Below the pieces are notes generated by a model. That model had not been told where the DNA came from. It worked only from the letters and a program-made list of their open reading frames with translations, and made no database searches. Source: Xylogone sp. PMI_703 (Eukaryota; Ascomycota; Leotiomycetes). Taken from it: DNA of 64,000 nucleotides. Position 1 is the stretch's first letter, and each line of letters begins with the position of its first letter. Shown here in pieces: positions 1 through 12,495 of this stretch. Made by a program: the position numbers and the translations under genes. The stretch covers positions 2,666,001 to 2,730,000 of the forward strand of contig JAJTUQ010000006.1 of NCBI GenBank assembly GCA_021399445.1, read 5' to 3'.

Positions 1-1835
1 TTTGATAATGAAGACTATTTTACTAAGATAGTGAAAGTTATACTTATAATATTAGAAGATCAAGATTACTAAGACTTAGATAAGATAACTCTAGCTAGTT
101 TAGTAATAAATCTAGATATTATTATCCTAATAATATACAAAAAGACTATTTCAAATCATAAATATAATCAGAAATAAAAAGAAGTAATTAACGAAAAGAT
201 TATATTATTATAGTAAAATAATATATAAGAAAAAGAAATATCCCTAGAAGGAGTAAATTTAATCTTCATCAAATAAATATTTATTATTAAGACGAATTTT
301 AACAGAATATTAAACAGATTTAAGACAAGATTAGTTATTTAAGACTTCTTTCAGAAATATAAACAGGATTTCACTAAAATATTTGTATTTATAATTAGAA
401 TAAATATTTTTTGGATATTTATAATTATTATTATAATAAAAAACCTTAAATATTATTTGTATAATATAAAAAATACTTTCATCAAATTATATCTATAAAA
501 ATAAATCTTTCTGTCTTAACTAAATAAAGTATTTAAGTTAAAGAATAAGTATATATTATATGTTTTATAAAGTTTATATAAGTTAAAGTAATTTATATAA
601 GACTAAAATCTATTTTACAAGAGTTATCTTGTTAAGATTAGTTTTGTCTAAAGTTTAATTAACTTTTGTTTTTATATCTACAAAAAACGTAAAATCATAT
701 TATTTGTTTATGTAAATAATATTATTGTTGTTGTACCAAGAGTACAAAAATTGGAATAGTTTAGAAAAACATTAATAAATCAATTTTATACCAAGAACCT
801 AAAGAAGATTTAAATGATCCTTGATATTTATATTATTAAGAATCAAAAAAAAAAGATATTATTCTTAGATCAAGAATAATACTTAAATAACATTTTGAAT
901 TAATATAAAATAACTCAAGAGAAGTATAAGTTAAAATTAATGTTAATTTTTAGTTATAATAAATTATACTTGACTTCAGACTTTAACAAGAAAGTTAACT
1001 TGACTAAGTATCAAGAATATATTAAAAGTTTAATATATATAATAATAAATATTAAACCAGACATTGTATTTATTTTAGGAAAGTTTAATTAATATATAAA
1101 TAATTTTAGAAAGTATTATATTAATATTATAAAAAAACTCTTGAGATATACTAGATCAACGATTAAACAATGTATTTATTATAAGCTTACTCCAATTCAA
1201 GTCAACTAATCATTATATTAAAGTAATAACAACAACAGATAAGTCAGTAACTTTATATTAATCATATATTCAGATATAAACTAAACAGAAGACAAAATTA
1301 ATTAAAAGAATATTTTAAGAAATATGATTATACTTTATAGAGGACTTATTTCCTGGAGAAATAAGAAGTAATATTCAGTGATAACTTTAAATACTGAATC
1401 AGAATATATTATAATATTAATATACATTAAACAAAGTCAATGGATTACTTAAATACTTTATAATATAAAATTCTTTCAATATATTAAGTTAGACTTGATG
1501 ATTATACAAATATTAAAGGACAATTAAGGTATACTTATATTAGTAAAGAACTTACACTTTCACGAATAATCAAAATATATTGATATTTGTTATTATTATA
1601 TCCATGACTTGAAAGAACATAAATGTATTAAGGTAAATTATATTCTTACAGTAGATATAATAACCAATAGTATGACAAAGTTGTTACAGAAGATGATGTT
1701 TACACAATTCAAGGAATTACTTAGTCTGGCAACAGTAAGAGTAACTAAGAAATAATAAAAATGGCTGAAAAATGATGTTGACGAGGTAAAACTGACATAG
1801 ACTATATCATAATACCTGTATGATCTGAGTAAAAG
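1..1835 (+). pseudogene. Ty1/copia pol 3' part, RIP-decayed relic
   Basis: Very AT-rich DNA whose + strand translation, with many stops, still follows the end of a copia polyprotein. The reverse transcriptase active-site box reads YVNN at 709-720 instead of YVDD. An RNase H-like C-terminus lies near 1640-1745, with a TKLLQKMMFTQFKELL-like stretch. It ends against the LTR at 1836. The same family occurs in the opposite orientation at 38509-58274. The 5' end lies outside the window. Both catalytic aspartates became asparagine, which G-to-A RIP transitions would produce, so the element cannot encode an active transcriptase. Confidence 0.8.
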
Positions 1836-2063
1836 TGTTAGGAATTATGAGAGCAGAGCATACTGGTACTCAGTAGTTATACGATCAGAGTAGAATGACT
1901 AATAATCCGGTAAGAAAGTATTTAAGGGTATAACTCCTTAAATACTGATTATAAGTATAAGTATACAATACATTAGCTAATATAAGCCTATTCAACCCTA
2001 CATTACAGTAGTACCTAGTGAACCAACCCTTCCCATATAAGCATAATGGTCATAATCTTAACA
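1836..2063 (+). mobile_element. 228-bp LTR of copia element (3' LTR)
   Basis: Starts TGTTAGGAATTATG and ends ATAATCTTAACA. It is the same length (228 bp) as, and clearly homologous in reverse complement to, the sequences at 38509-38736 and 58047-58274. It sits directly after the copia pol relic, so it is the 3' LTR. The next five bases (TCATC) would be one target-site duplicate; its partner is outside the window. A short purine-rich stretch (GAGTAAAAG) just before it is the likely polypurine tract. Confidence 0.92.
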
Positions 2064-4235
2064 TCATCAAAGATTTCGTCTTATGATAAGTCTATCAGTT
2101 CTAGCATATATCTAAACAAATCCCTGTCTTTCACCTTTTCTTCCTTCTGTCTGACTTTCAATTTGTATAACCTAATAACATTAATTATATCCTTCTTGTT
2201 AATCTTCAGTTTTTTATTAATATTTTTCGCTTTTTTATTCTTCTTTTTCTTTTTCTTTTTACTGTCAGAATTGTCATATTCTGAATTATTATTATTATTC
2301 TTTTCTTTTTCAGTTTTCATTTTCTTTATACATAATATATCTTCCTCCTCATCATTTTTGTCAAATAACAAATCTTATTAACTTTGGTTATCAGTTAACA
2401 TCCTATATTTATTGAAACTTATATCTAATATGTTCATATTGGCTAGTATTACTTATTCAAAGTCTTTATCTATAAGACTGACTTTTGTCAAATTAGCAAG
2501 AAGAACTCATCGTTGTAAAGAGTACTCTTGAATTCTCTTCTTAGGCCCTGGTAACCTTATCTTTATTCTAGTTATTATTATTAAGTTCACCTTTCTTAAA
2601 ATATTCTTAAGACTTAATTTCATAGTACTAATTATCTTTCTTACTATATTAATAACTTCACTTGACTGGCTTAGAAAGTTCTGTTACTATTCAAGTGTTA
2701 AAAAGTTGTTTGCTTATATTCTTCTAATCTTATCGTATATCTCTTGAGTCTTATTTCACCACTTCATATTCATTTTAATTATAATATTAATTATCCCCTT
2801 AAATACAACTTTAACTTCAGTTTCACTTAACTTATAACTAATATATTACTTTTTCTTTATTATAATCTCGAAAACCATTTGAGCCATGTCTTTTATTATC
2901 ATATTCTGGTGTATAACTAATTGTATAAAATCTTTGATGTATTTATATTATTTAACATTATTTATTATAACTATTTTAGTTTCTAGAGCTTTTTTCGTAA
3001 TAAGTTGAACTTATTGTTGTACTACAAGTATGATAAATATTCTAAAAGCAATATTCATCTTGTCAGATTTGATATTAATAAGTTTTTTGTAGTTCTGTAC
3101 AAAATTTTGAGTTATTAATCAATATTAATTATTTTTGAGGAGTTTTTGTATATTATTTAAGTTTGAGACATAAATTTGAGTAATCTCGTTTTTTCGTATG
3201 ATATTATTTAACCTAAATCAGTGTTCAAAAGTGAATCCTTCGCGTAAATCCTTTAGTAAATTTCTTTGATTAAATATAATTTTAAATATTAAATTTTTAA
3301 ATATTCTATATTATCCTTTTTTCTTTTTCAACTGTATTTTTGAAAAAGAAAACTATTAAGCATAATCTTTTAGTTAATATAATAAAGATTTTGGTCTAAA
3401 AATATGATTAGGATCATGATTATGACAAAGGTTCTCCTCCCCGAATATCTTTTAAATTATTAATAAGTTAAGTCTTTTTGTATTCAGGTTATAACTAAAG
3501 AATACCCTAGGTATTCTATATTGATCCAATAATTTTTTGTTAATATTCAAGTATAACTTCTAACAAAAATAATATTGAACTTTATAATCCTAAACCTAAA
3601 GTCATAATTTTTCGAGATTTTATCATTGATCCTTCCTTCTATTCAAAGCGTTTTTCTGATTATTATATTAGTTTTTTGTTAATATAGACTTCTTATAATA
3701 TATCATATCAGTTCTTGTCGTAATTTGACCATGATTTCATCAAAAATAGTACAATTCAAGTCTCTTAAGTCTTTGATAAATATTCTTTCTATAAATCTGA
3801 TCATAAAGTTCTTGTTATTTTTCGTTGTTATTCGTGTACTTCCTTTTTTGCTTAAAGTCTTGTTATCTTCTCTAGCAAGACTAATATTCAATCTTGCTTT
3901 AACCTCACGATTACTTAACTTTGTAATAATAATAATTATTGATAATAATTTAATTTTATACAATATAACAAGAAGAAAACTCTTTATACATTCTTTTTAA
4001 ACTACTCTTAATACTATTTCCTTGAGAACCTAGTGAATAACCATAAAGTTACATATAATTTTTATCTTTTAATATAACTTCAAGATCTAAATCTTAACAA
4101 TGTTCTAAAAGTCTCAGAATCAATAATTATTACTTATGATCTTTTTTCTGATTAAGTTCTTGATCCATGGATATATGATCAGGATTTCGATCTTTTCAGT
4201 CTTTAAGGTCATCAAAACTATTTCTGTAAACATAT
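2064..4235 (-). other. RIP-decayed retroelement relic, gag-like, no gene
   Basis: AT-rich tract with no credible complete gene. On the minus strand, immediately inside the LTR-like sequence at 4236-4450, a few open stretches remain (3703-3963, and a lysine/asparagine-rich one at 2081-2371). They could be the start of a gag gene. The copia LTR at 1836-2063 cuts this sequence off, so the copia element probably inserted into it. I could not assign a retroelement family; the low-complexity runs alone carry no functional information. Confidence 0.45.
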
Positions 4236-4450
4236 TGTGGAAGAGAGAGGTGCTAAGAGGTGTTGAGGTAGTATATACAGTAATACAATACAACTGACCA
4301 ATCAGAAGGCAAGGTCTGGTAGAATAAGAGTGAAGGTGGTTGATTATTGTACGGTTGTAAGAACCGTGCTCTATATACTACGTACCGGTCACATGATACG
4401 CCGCACGTACACGTGCTACGCACGTGCCGTATACTGTTTTCCCTACCACA
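4236..4450 (-). mobile_element. 215-bp LTR-like sequence
   Basis: Read on the minus strand it begins TGTGGTAGGGAAAAC and ends CTCTTCCACA, giving TG...CA ends with a 6-bp imperfect inverted terminal match. It is far less AT-rich than its surroundings and contains clustered CACGTG-type palindromes near 4400-4432, as promoters within LTRs can. No second copy is visible in this window, so it is either a solo LTR or the 5' LTR of the relic at 2064-4235. Boundaries are inferred from TG/CA ends only. Confidence 0.5.
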
Positions 4451-6345
4451 ATACAAACCCTCCACCGGTTTACGAATTCCCTCTTTACTATAGAATAATC
4501 TTATGTTAAAAAGTGCCACAATAAAATTAAACTTCAAAAGTACTAAGACTCTCCTGCCCATGATAAACCCGGCCATTCTTCTCGTAACAAAACCCATTAG
4601 CCATATTACTTACAAAAATATTACAATATAGTCATATATAACTTTTTTTGCCACAATAATAATAAATTATAAAGTTTCCTTTAATTATTTATACTCCAGC
4701 TTCTCCTTGACCCTGTAGTCTTCTGCTTTCAATAATTACTTTACTACCCCTACTTAAGTTTCCACTCACTTTAATAATGCCCTCTAAGGCCTTTATCGTT
4801 AAAGTTAATACCTTAAACATTTTCGTTATATTATCAACAGTTTTGTCCTCTTTTATTATAATATCACTAATTTCTGATATCTGTAGATTAAAGATTATTA
4901 GTAGTCAAAACTTCAAGTCTTCAGAAGTCTTAATTTCTTAATTAAAATATTTTATAACTTTATTCATATTTTCCCTTTTTTTGTAGTTTTAAACTTTCTT
5001 TATTATATTATAATTATTATTTTATTTTTTAAAACTCTTAATTAACTTATCGAAGTTTATTGTTATTTTATCCTTCATGTTCATCTTACACTTCTTAATT
5101 ATTTTCTTACTTATCTAATTCAAGAATTCTTAGAAATAATACAAACCTAATTCTTAGCTTAAAACCTCTTTCTTCGTTAATAATATTTAAGTTATTTATA
5201 TAAACTCCTTGATATATATTCTTAAGTTATCTTTCTCGGTTTTAGGTTTATTCTTGAACATAATTAAATAATTTAACGTTATTTGTTATTATTATATATC
5301 TTAGTCTTTAAATTTTCTGAACAAAACTATTTTGAAGATTTCTCAGTCTCCTTCTTTCTAAACCTTAAAATTCTTGATAACAAATCTGACTTTCAAATTA
5401 TAGTATTAAACAAACCTTATCTTTTTCATTTTATTATTTGTCTTTTCTCCGGTTAATTTAAACTTGTCCTTAAGCAAATTAAAGAAGTTCATAATATTTT
5501 GTTTCTCGAAATAAAGTAATATACTTAAAAGATATAAAACTTTATAGAGTAAAAAGTTTTTATATAGTTAAAGTTAAAGTATCCCAGGAACTCTTTAAAC
5601 TCGGATCATATTCCTTTCTGTATTTAATATATTACTTGTTAAATCTGTTAATAAAGTTCTTTCGGCTAACTCGTTAGTTATATATAAACTCTTTAGTCTT
5701 TGATTATCTTAATTCTCTTAGTCTTGAGATATAAAAATACTTTAAAATAATAAAATAATATTAAATAACAATAAAATAAAGTATTCTGCTGTTCTTAACA
5801 TTTCTTGTATTATTTGTTTATATATTTTCTTCTTGTCAAGAAATTAATTTTCTTGAGATCTTTTTTCAGTTTTTAATTTACTTATTTCCGAATTAATTGA
5901 TTGAGTTCTTCTTATTTTTCTATACTGATTAATAATGTTATTAATAGAACTGACTTAAGAATTTTCTTCTTTTTGTACTAATGATATTTCGGATTCTCAG
6001 TACTCCCGCTTTACCTCCAAAATAGAAACTCTTTTCCTCGAATTCTCCCCATAATCGTACCATCTTGACATAGTATTACTATTAGCTCCTTTAGTTAATT
6101 CATGCTATATATCTCTAATGTCTCTGTCATCTCTGAATAATGTCTCTGTAATCAATTAATTATGTACACCTTTCTGGTCTCCGGATTCTACTCATTGTGA
6201 AGTTTTCAGGGTCTTTCGGCATGCCCACTCTGAACAGCACTTTCTTCAAGTATTTACTGTTTCCTCCATTATTATACCTATCCTTTAACTTCAAAAGATC
6301 GATTTTCAGTCTTCCCTGGATTACGCCCTAATGTAAAAGAGAAGA
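4451..6345 (-). other. AT-rich retroelement relic, no intact gene
   Basis: This stretch is full of stops in all frames. Read on the minus strand from 6345 it would be the internal region next to the LTR-like sequence at 6346-6614, and the segment around 6000-6300 is less decayed than the rest. No protease, transcriptase or integrase motif could be recognised with confidence, so the family is not assigned. Confidence 0.4.
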
Positions 6346-6614
6346 TATGAGTGCTATAGGAGGCACGTAATCTCTGGCAGCTAGTATGTAAATATACAAC
6401 GAACAATAACAATAATATTATACAATACGATCATCAATATCACGATATCGTAGTAATTATAGCAATCGTAAGAGAGCTAATCAGAGCTCGTATATCTGTA
6501 AAATAAGAGTACAAATCGCTGTTTATTACAATACCATACGAACTGTTCTATATATAAAATTCGGAGGTTTCGGCAGTGGAACTACTATTACCCACGCGCA
6601 GATTCCTTACCACA
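6346..6614 (-). mobile_element. 269-bp LTR-like sequence, left member of inverted pair
   Basis: On the minus strand it begins TGTGGTAAGGAATC and ends GCACTCATA. It matches 7289-7557 in reverse complement over the full 269 bp, with differences that are mainly transitions. TG/CA-type ends and a sharp boundary with AT-rich DNA support an LTR. It faces away from its partner, so these are not the two LTRs of one conventional element, in which LTRs are direct repeats. Confidence 0.6.
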
Positions 6615-7288
6615 ATACTTTTAATATTGATTATGATATAATGGCTAAAAAGTTAAGTTTTGATGATATACTTTAGAACTCTATAAAAATTATATTTAAT
6701 AAGGATTTTGTCATTGAATTCTTATAATAAAGTAATATGTTTATAAGTTATATCTTAAACTGGAGTCAAGACTTAATTATTTATTTGTTATTTGAATTTA
6801 ATTTTGTCAGTATTGTTAATATATATTTTATTAGCTTTTTATTAATGCCTTAAATAAATACTTCCTGTACTCTTTATTTTCCTTTTTAAAATCTTTAAAA
6901 GTTATTTATTATTTAAAATGGTTCTTTGTATGAGTTTTCTTCTGAGACAATAGTTTATAACTTTTGATATATCTGAAATTTTAACTAATAAACTCTTAGA
7001 AAAAGAATTCAGATAAACTCAAACTATTTTATAATAAATCAAAATACTATTTTGGTCAACTCACTAATTTCATAATAACAAGCAAAATATTATTGTTTAC
7101 TTATAACAAAGATTTCCAAGAGAACTAAAAACTTATGTTAAATTATATCAAGATTATCTCTGATAATATATAGATTATAAATAGTATTCTTTTTATATTC
7201 ATAATTTGACTAAAGCAAATGTTAACTTTACTAAATTTAACTCTTCTTGCTACAGACCTTACTGATTTCCTAGTCAAGAAAAGTATAC
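6615..7288. other. AT-rich spacer between inverted LTR-like repeats
   Basis: 674 bp of strongly AT-biased sequence with no open frame worth reporting and no recognised motif. It could be older repeat DNA separating two independent insertions, or the remnant left by rearrangement between two elements. Confidence 0.4.
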
Positions 7289-7557
7289 TGTAATAGGGAA
7301 TCCGTGCGCGGGTAATAGTAGTTCCACCGCCGAAACCTCCGAATTTTATATATAGAGTGGTTCATACGGTATTGCAATAAACAGCGATTTGCACTCCTAT
7401 TTTACAGATATACAAACTCTAATTAGCTCCCTTACGATTGCTACGATTGCTACGATATCGCGATATTGGTGATCATATTGTATGGTGTTGTTGTTGTTGT
7501 TCGTTGCATACCTACATGCCGGCTGCCAGAGATCACGTGCCTCCCATAGCACTCACA
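7289..7557 (+). mobile_element. 269-bp LTR-like sequence, right member of inverted pair
   Basis: Begins TGTAATAGGGAATCC and ends CATAGCACTCACA on the plus strand. It is exactly the same length as its inverted partner at 6346-6614 and better preserved (fewer AT transitions). It contains a GTT trinucleotide run (around 7484-7504) and an ACGATTGCT tandem duplication near 7434-7451. The short open frame at 7482-7664 that starts inside it is not a gene. Confidence 0.6.
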
Positions 7558-9123
7558 CCTTCCCTTTCACAATACCTTTTCGCAAGACATATTATATTTT
7601 AGGACAAATAATTATAAAAAGTAAGGAGTTAGATATTCTAATAGATAAACTTTCACTTGAATAACTAAAGATTATTGATAATCAATTTATAGATGATATC
7701 ATAAATATATTTAACTATAAAATAAATATTGAATCAAAATCAGTCAAAGATAGTACTAATCAATCAAGTATTCTGGAGCAAATCAAGGTCTTTAAGGTTA
7801 TATTAAGTATTATAACTTAGACAATAGTCAACGACAGAGCCTTGAGTAAGTTTAAGGTACTATTCGAAGAAGTTCGTGTTATTATATTCGTTTATACTAT
7901 ATCAAGACATCTTTATACACAGCTTCAATAATATTAACTAAAAAGTACTATTTTAGCATATATCAAAGACTTACAAAGTGAGTGTATAAGTCATTATTTT
8001 GTCAAGGAATACAATATTATAAATCTTAAGCCACTTTTGCTCTTCAAAATTTCCTCTAAGTCTTTGACATAGGTTCTTTTCTTAGCATTTACCAACCCTT
8101 TCAAGAAGATCAACAACTTTAAGCTTGAGAGCCTCCAGTTGCCTATTATGCATAATAAGATCTGCATTTGTTGCTATTATAGTACTACAGCAGTTACAAT
8201 GGAGAGGTATAATTACGATATAAATGCTTCTTGTTATTATTAGCTTATACTTCGATTTCGTGTCCTTAGGAGTTTACTTTATGTAATGTATAAAATTCTA
8301 ACTAAGACTACTATAGGACCTATATTTTAAATGCTTTTTAAGATTATATTTATCAAATAGGTATATAAATCTCTAGCTGGATGTAAATCTAGCTATAAAC
8401 TTTATAAATATATATTATAGTACAGATTCAAGACCTTTAATAAAAGAAGGGAACCTTTTCCGGCTCTTTCGATAAAACTTGGCGATTTTTAAAAATAGTA
8501 AGTAAGCCTGAGCGGAGCCTGAGCCAGCCTGAGCAAAGGCGGCATAAGACCACGTGAGTTTAGTAGTTAGGAGGTGACACGATTCCGGACATAGAACAGG
8601 GCTACTCTACATCGAAATTGCTTGTAGTAAAGCATTCATATAGCGCTTACGAGAGCGCCCGATGTGTGGTACTTCTAACATTATTGGAATAGCAGTCATC
8701 ATTTACTACTTAGTATGAATAAAAGCTGTGTATAAGGGGCCTTCTCTTTGTAACCGCATGCCTGCGTAAACGTGTATATTGGTACTATCAGCCAACCAAC
8801 AGAGCACCCAAAACGCGACTTACAAGAGCATTAAGGCAATTACAAGATTCTCTAATCCGCTACTATTTTGCTCTTACCGGAATACAGAGCCATTGAAAAG
8901 ATAATGCAGGCTGGACTCCCATATGAGTGATAATTGATTAAATATTAAATATAGTTACAAACAATCCGTATCTAACTCCATCGCTACTGAAGTGATGTCT
9001 AGCAATCTCAAAATCGACCGAGCACAGCTTTCCATCTTACTATAATTGACTCCGAAATACTGGTACGCCCCTGCTTTTGTCTTACTCCCGTAAGAATCAA
9101 ATTAATCCCCTATTCCGATCTGA
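7558..9123. other. Repeat-derived to intergenic DNA, no gene seen
   Basis: 7558-8400 is AT-rich repeat relic; a more normal-composition patch at 8040-8300 has no recognisable protein. 8450-9123 has ordinary composition and is the 3' flank of the minus-strand ankyrin gene. GCCTGAGC is repeated three times within 8515-8550, recalling the terminal motif of the hAT-like element at 24478-25083, but no full element is present. Confidence 0.45.
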
Positions 9124-11510
9124 TCATTCTTGAATGAGCGTTGGCATTGCGACAGCATCATACTCGATACAGAGCGCCATACATGCCATGATGCTAGCAT
9201 ACAGCTTTGGATCATCCCTTGCTCTGAAGTAATACATCTCACTGACGGCTAATACCCCCTTTCCTTCAGACGTTCGAGCATGTACATTGGCTCCAGCTTG
9301 TAGCAAAACTCTCGTTGCAACCTTACGGCCAAGACGAACTGCAATGTGTAGAGCAGTCTCACCTAAACGGTTGCGTCGCCGTACGTCTGCACCAGCTTTA
9401 ATGAGATAATGGAGTAATTCTGCGAGTTTTTTGTCGTCATCTCCATCCGGGAGATATGTTACGAATGCCATTAACACGGTGTTGCCATTTTTGTCGTAAT
9501 GGTTAACACTGACACCTAGATACACCATGTTCTGTGCTGTTTCATAGCGAAAAGTGAACTGTTTAGAAAAGTCTGGCAAGTTTTGATCACGCTTGCGCTT
9601 AGTACTTTTGTTTGCCAATGCATTCATAGTCGTGATAGTGTCAATGTTGAGAGCCGCTTCTGCGAGACATTGAAGACCGTTGCGGCCCTCAGAATCCTCG
9701 ATATGAGGGGAGTTCATAGCCCCTCTCGAAATTTCTAGGAGCCTCGCATGTCTAGAAAGAAAAGATGTAACTTCTTCTAAATTGCTTAAGTTCCCAATCG
9801 GCAATATTTTTGACAACGAGGTAATATCTATTTCAGAGGTCTCGTTAGAAGCCGAAGTATATTGGTCTAGAGGGCTAGATTCCAGATCTGCGCCGCGAAC
9901 TCTCTGATTCATATCGAATTCAAATTGTTTGATGACACTTGTATCACATGTTGGAAGCCAGCCAAAAGCGTCCCTTGAAAACGGAGGTTGTATGTTCAAA
10001 TAACTCAGAACCGGAGTTATATCCACACCTAGTTTCCATGCGCGACGGGTAAGCAGATGACAAAAACTTCGACCAAATATGTCATAGTCGAAAAAATTAA
10101 CATTAAATGTATTCAATTGTTGCAAAAACGTTTGAAGGTAATACTGGTCCGTTGCTAGCAAAGCTAGGTGTCTAGGGTGGAGGACGTGGAGGAAGTTCTG
10201 ATTAGCAGTGTTTTTGGCATTGCCATCGGCACCTCGTAAGAGTGCCTCTATCATCACAGTAAGGTCAGCACCTCTAGCAGCAAGCATATGTAGTATACTA
10301 TTCCCAAAAAGGTCACGAAATCCAATGTCAAGACCTCTCAATCGTCTTGGAGGGTCATCTCTGGAATAATTTACCAATCCAGCCTCGCATACCCAGACCC
10401 TGCTGTCGGTATATAGCTCTTCGAGACACCAGCACATCTTTGAGTCGTGGCGTTTGAGACCAGGAAAGCATGCGCCTTGTCGCTTGACATAACGATCAAG
10501 CACTAAAATTGAGTCAGGCAAAACCAGCCGTGGGATTCGACTCATAAGGGAAGCTTCTATTAATGACAAGGGCTTTATGGTCTGGTCATCAATCGTAGAT
10601 GCACCGTCAGTGTTAATTGATATTGAGTATGCAGGGCCGACTGTAGTGGCAGCGGAAGAGTCTGATATTGAATAGGCTTTCATCACACGGGCTATTGCTT
10701 TCACATAAAGTGTCGAGTATTGAGACAAACGTCTTTTCAAACTTATCATGCTCAAGTATGTTGACGATATCCTTTTCTCATCAATTGCTGGCAATTCATA
10801 CATCGCATCCATTGGTTGAGAACACTCAACGTCGATATTTGATGAACTTCCCAACATATACTGAGGCAAGATGGGTTCTTCCGGAAATGGATAATTTTCG
10901 TCTGAATATAGTGATGGGTTCGGGTGCGCTAGGCTTTCAGCTCCCGTTGAACAATCAGGAAACGACATTAACGACTCTTTAGGCACAGATGCTAATAGAT
11001 CCTCGAGTGGAGTCTCGCTGAATTCGGTGGATAGGATGGCATCTAGTGACTGTGCATCGCTCCTTTGAGCCTCGATCGGGGATGAAATGGGCCACTGCCG
11101 CCTATATTTCCTTTGAGTCTTACATTCAGATAATCTGGATATCTTCTTCTCCATATCCTCTCGGCCTTTGGGCCTTAGCCATCTCGGCTCCTTATCTAGG
11201 ATCGCATTGACGGTCTTAGTCGTTGACTCCTTTCTATAATCACTAAGACTTAGTATTTGAAAGGCACCAGCTATTAGGACACTTACCCAGGTGTCCAATT
11301 ATCTTCTTTATCTTTCAGAACCCTTGGTATGTCCTCTCTTGGTAGGGAAGTATACAGATAGAGCCTTGCAAGCTTCCGCTGTCTTGAAGAAGTCCATTTG
11401 TTTGGTCTGCCTTGCTTGACTCCTTTGATCGCCGAACCCCAGCTCTCCGTTGAGGATGAAGATGGGGCTGTGCTACTTGATGGAGATATTTGAAATGCTG
11501 ACTCGAGCAT
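9124..11510 (-). CDS. Ankyrin-repeat protein with N-terminal Clr5-like module, two exons
   Basis: Exon 1 is 11510-11287 and exon 2 is 11242-9124. The 44-nt intron 11243-11286 starts GTAAGT and ends TACTAAGTCTTAG. Joining the exons gives 780 residues and a continuous N-terminal block, with QGRPNKWTSSRQRKLARLYL in exon 1 followed by conserved-looking EPRWLRP in exon 2. This block precedes ankyrin or zinc-finger parts in many fungal proteins and resembles a Clr5-type DNA-binding helix bundle; that name is an inference. Degenerate ankyrin repeats occupy the middle (GNSILHMLAARGADL) and two good ones the C-terminus (GETALHIAVRLGRKVATRVL). No membrane segment or signal peptide is visible. The likely role is nuclear or cytoplasmic protein interaction; partner unknown. 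The ATG at 11510 is the first in frame. The short intron is the weakest part of the model. Confidence 0.8.
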
Positions 11511-12074
11511 CCTAAAACAGGATGTGGCGGCAAGGTAGGAGGCAAGAAGTAATTGAGCAACAGATCTGGGCTAGCCCTATGCTGCTCCCGGACAAAACAT
11601 GAAATCCCTAGTAATAATTGATTGCTGTTTCCTAAGCGCTGTGATCAAGTCTGAAGCGCTCGCACTCGGATATGCCCTATATTTCATATTTGCAGCAAAA
11701 ATTTTTCGGGAGTGATGCTCCCCTTAAGATTGCCTAAACGAGGCTGAGGCTCTAGATGCCTTGTGAGAACGCCTCATTTTCAAAGTGTAAAAACTAATTT
11801 TGGATCACTTGTTTCCGATCTCCGGTACACGTGACCGTTTCATTTCCCTTGCATGGCATTTGAAGACAGCTCCGCCAATTATTTTACAACATACTCCTCT
11901 CACGTTGCCAGCGCACCGTGTAGGGGGGAGTGCTCTGCTTTTGTTTACTACACTTTCAATCCCCACCAGCAAAAAAGGCATGGATCAGCTCAATGCTGCT
12001 ACCTTATTTGATCTAGCGTGGTGAGTGGCTTTCCCAAAAGGACAAATATGCTTACCTAACTTCTAGATCGCGTA
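11511..12074. other. Intergenic, possible orphan 5' exon
   Basis: Upstream region of the minus-strand ankyrin gene. On the plus strand an ATG at 11980 opens 14 codons and runs into an intron-like segment (GTGAGT at 12020, CTAAC branch, CTAG before 12067). A stop follows at the join, and the MITE begins 8 bp later. No protein is supported. Confidence 0.3.
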
Positions 12075-12495
12075 AATTAACGTAATTCCCTGTCCGTCCG
12101 GCCACCTTAAATCTACTGCAAAATCGAGAAATTTCACTCTTCAATAACTCAACGACCACATAATATGAAAAGATAAGATTTAGTAGAATAGTTAATTGTT
12201 ATAGTTTAATTCTAAATATTTAATTCTTTTGTTTTCAAAGTATTTATATATGGTTAAACTGAATTTCGGACCTTAAAATCAAGGTCAGTTTATTATACAG
12301 CATAAACTGTATATACTAGTGACATCAAAGTTTATATATTTATTAATTATTATATAAATAAATAGATTACAAAGTTTTGTTAAGTATAATAATATAGTTG
12401 TTGAGTTATTGAAGAATGAAATTTCTCGATTTTGTAGTAGATTTAAGGTGGCCGGACCGACCGGGTGGCCGGACGGACAGGGAATTACGTTAATT
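12075..12495. mobile_element. 421-bp foldback MITE with long terminal inverted repeats
   Basis: The ends are inverted copies starting AATTAACGTAATTCCCTGTC. Similarity continues inward for roughly 90 bp, through a CGAGAAATTTCA block and TCAATAACTCAAC. The right arm carries one extra 17-bp imperfect repeat of the CGGTCCGGCCACC motif. The middle (12160-12400) is AT-rich and non-coding. No convincing target-site duplication was found, so the superfamily is unassigned. Confidence 0.85.

Noticed and set aside
2046..2381. Overlapping Phe/Ser-rich and Lys/Asn-rich frames
   Set aside because: Low-complexity text produced by AT-rich homopolymer runs; no domain.
11980..12066. First exon plus intron of a gene cut by the MITE
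   Set aside because: Joining across the GTGAGT...CTAG segment gives an immediate stop, and no exon 2 is seen beyond the MITE.
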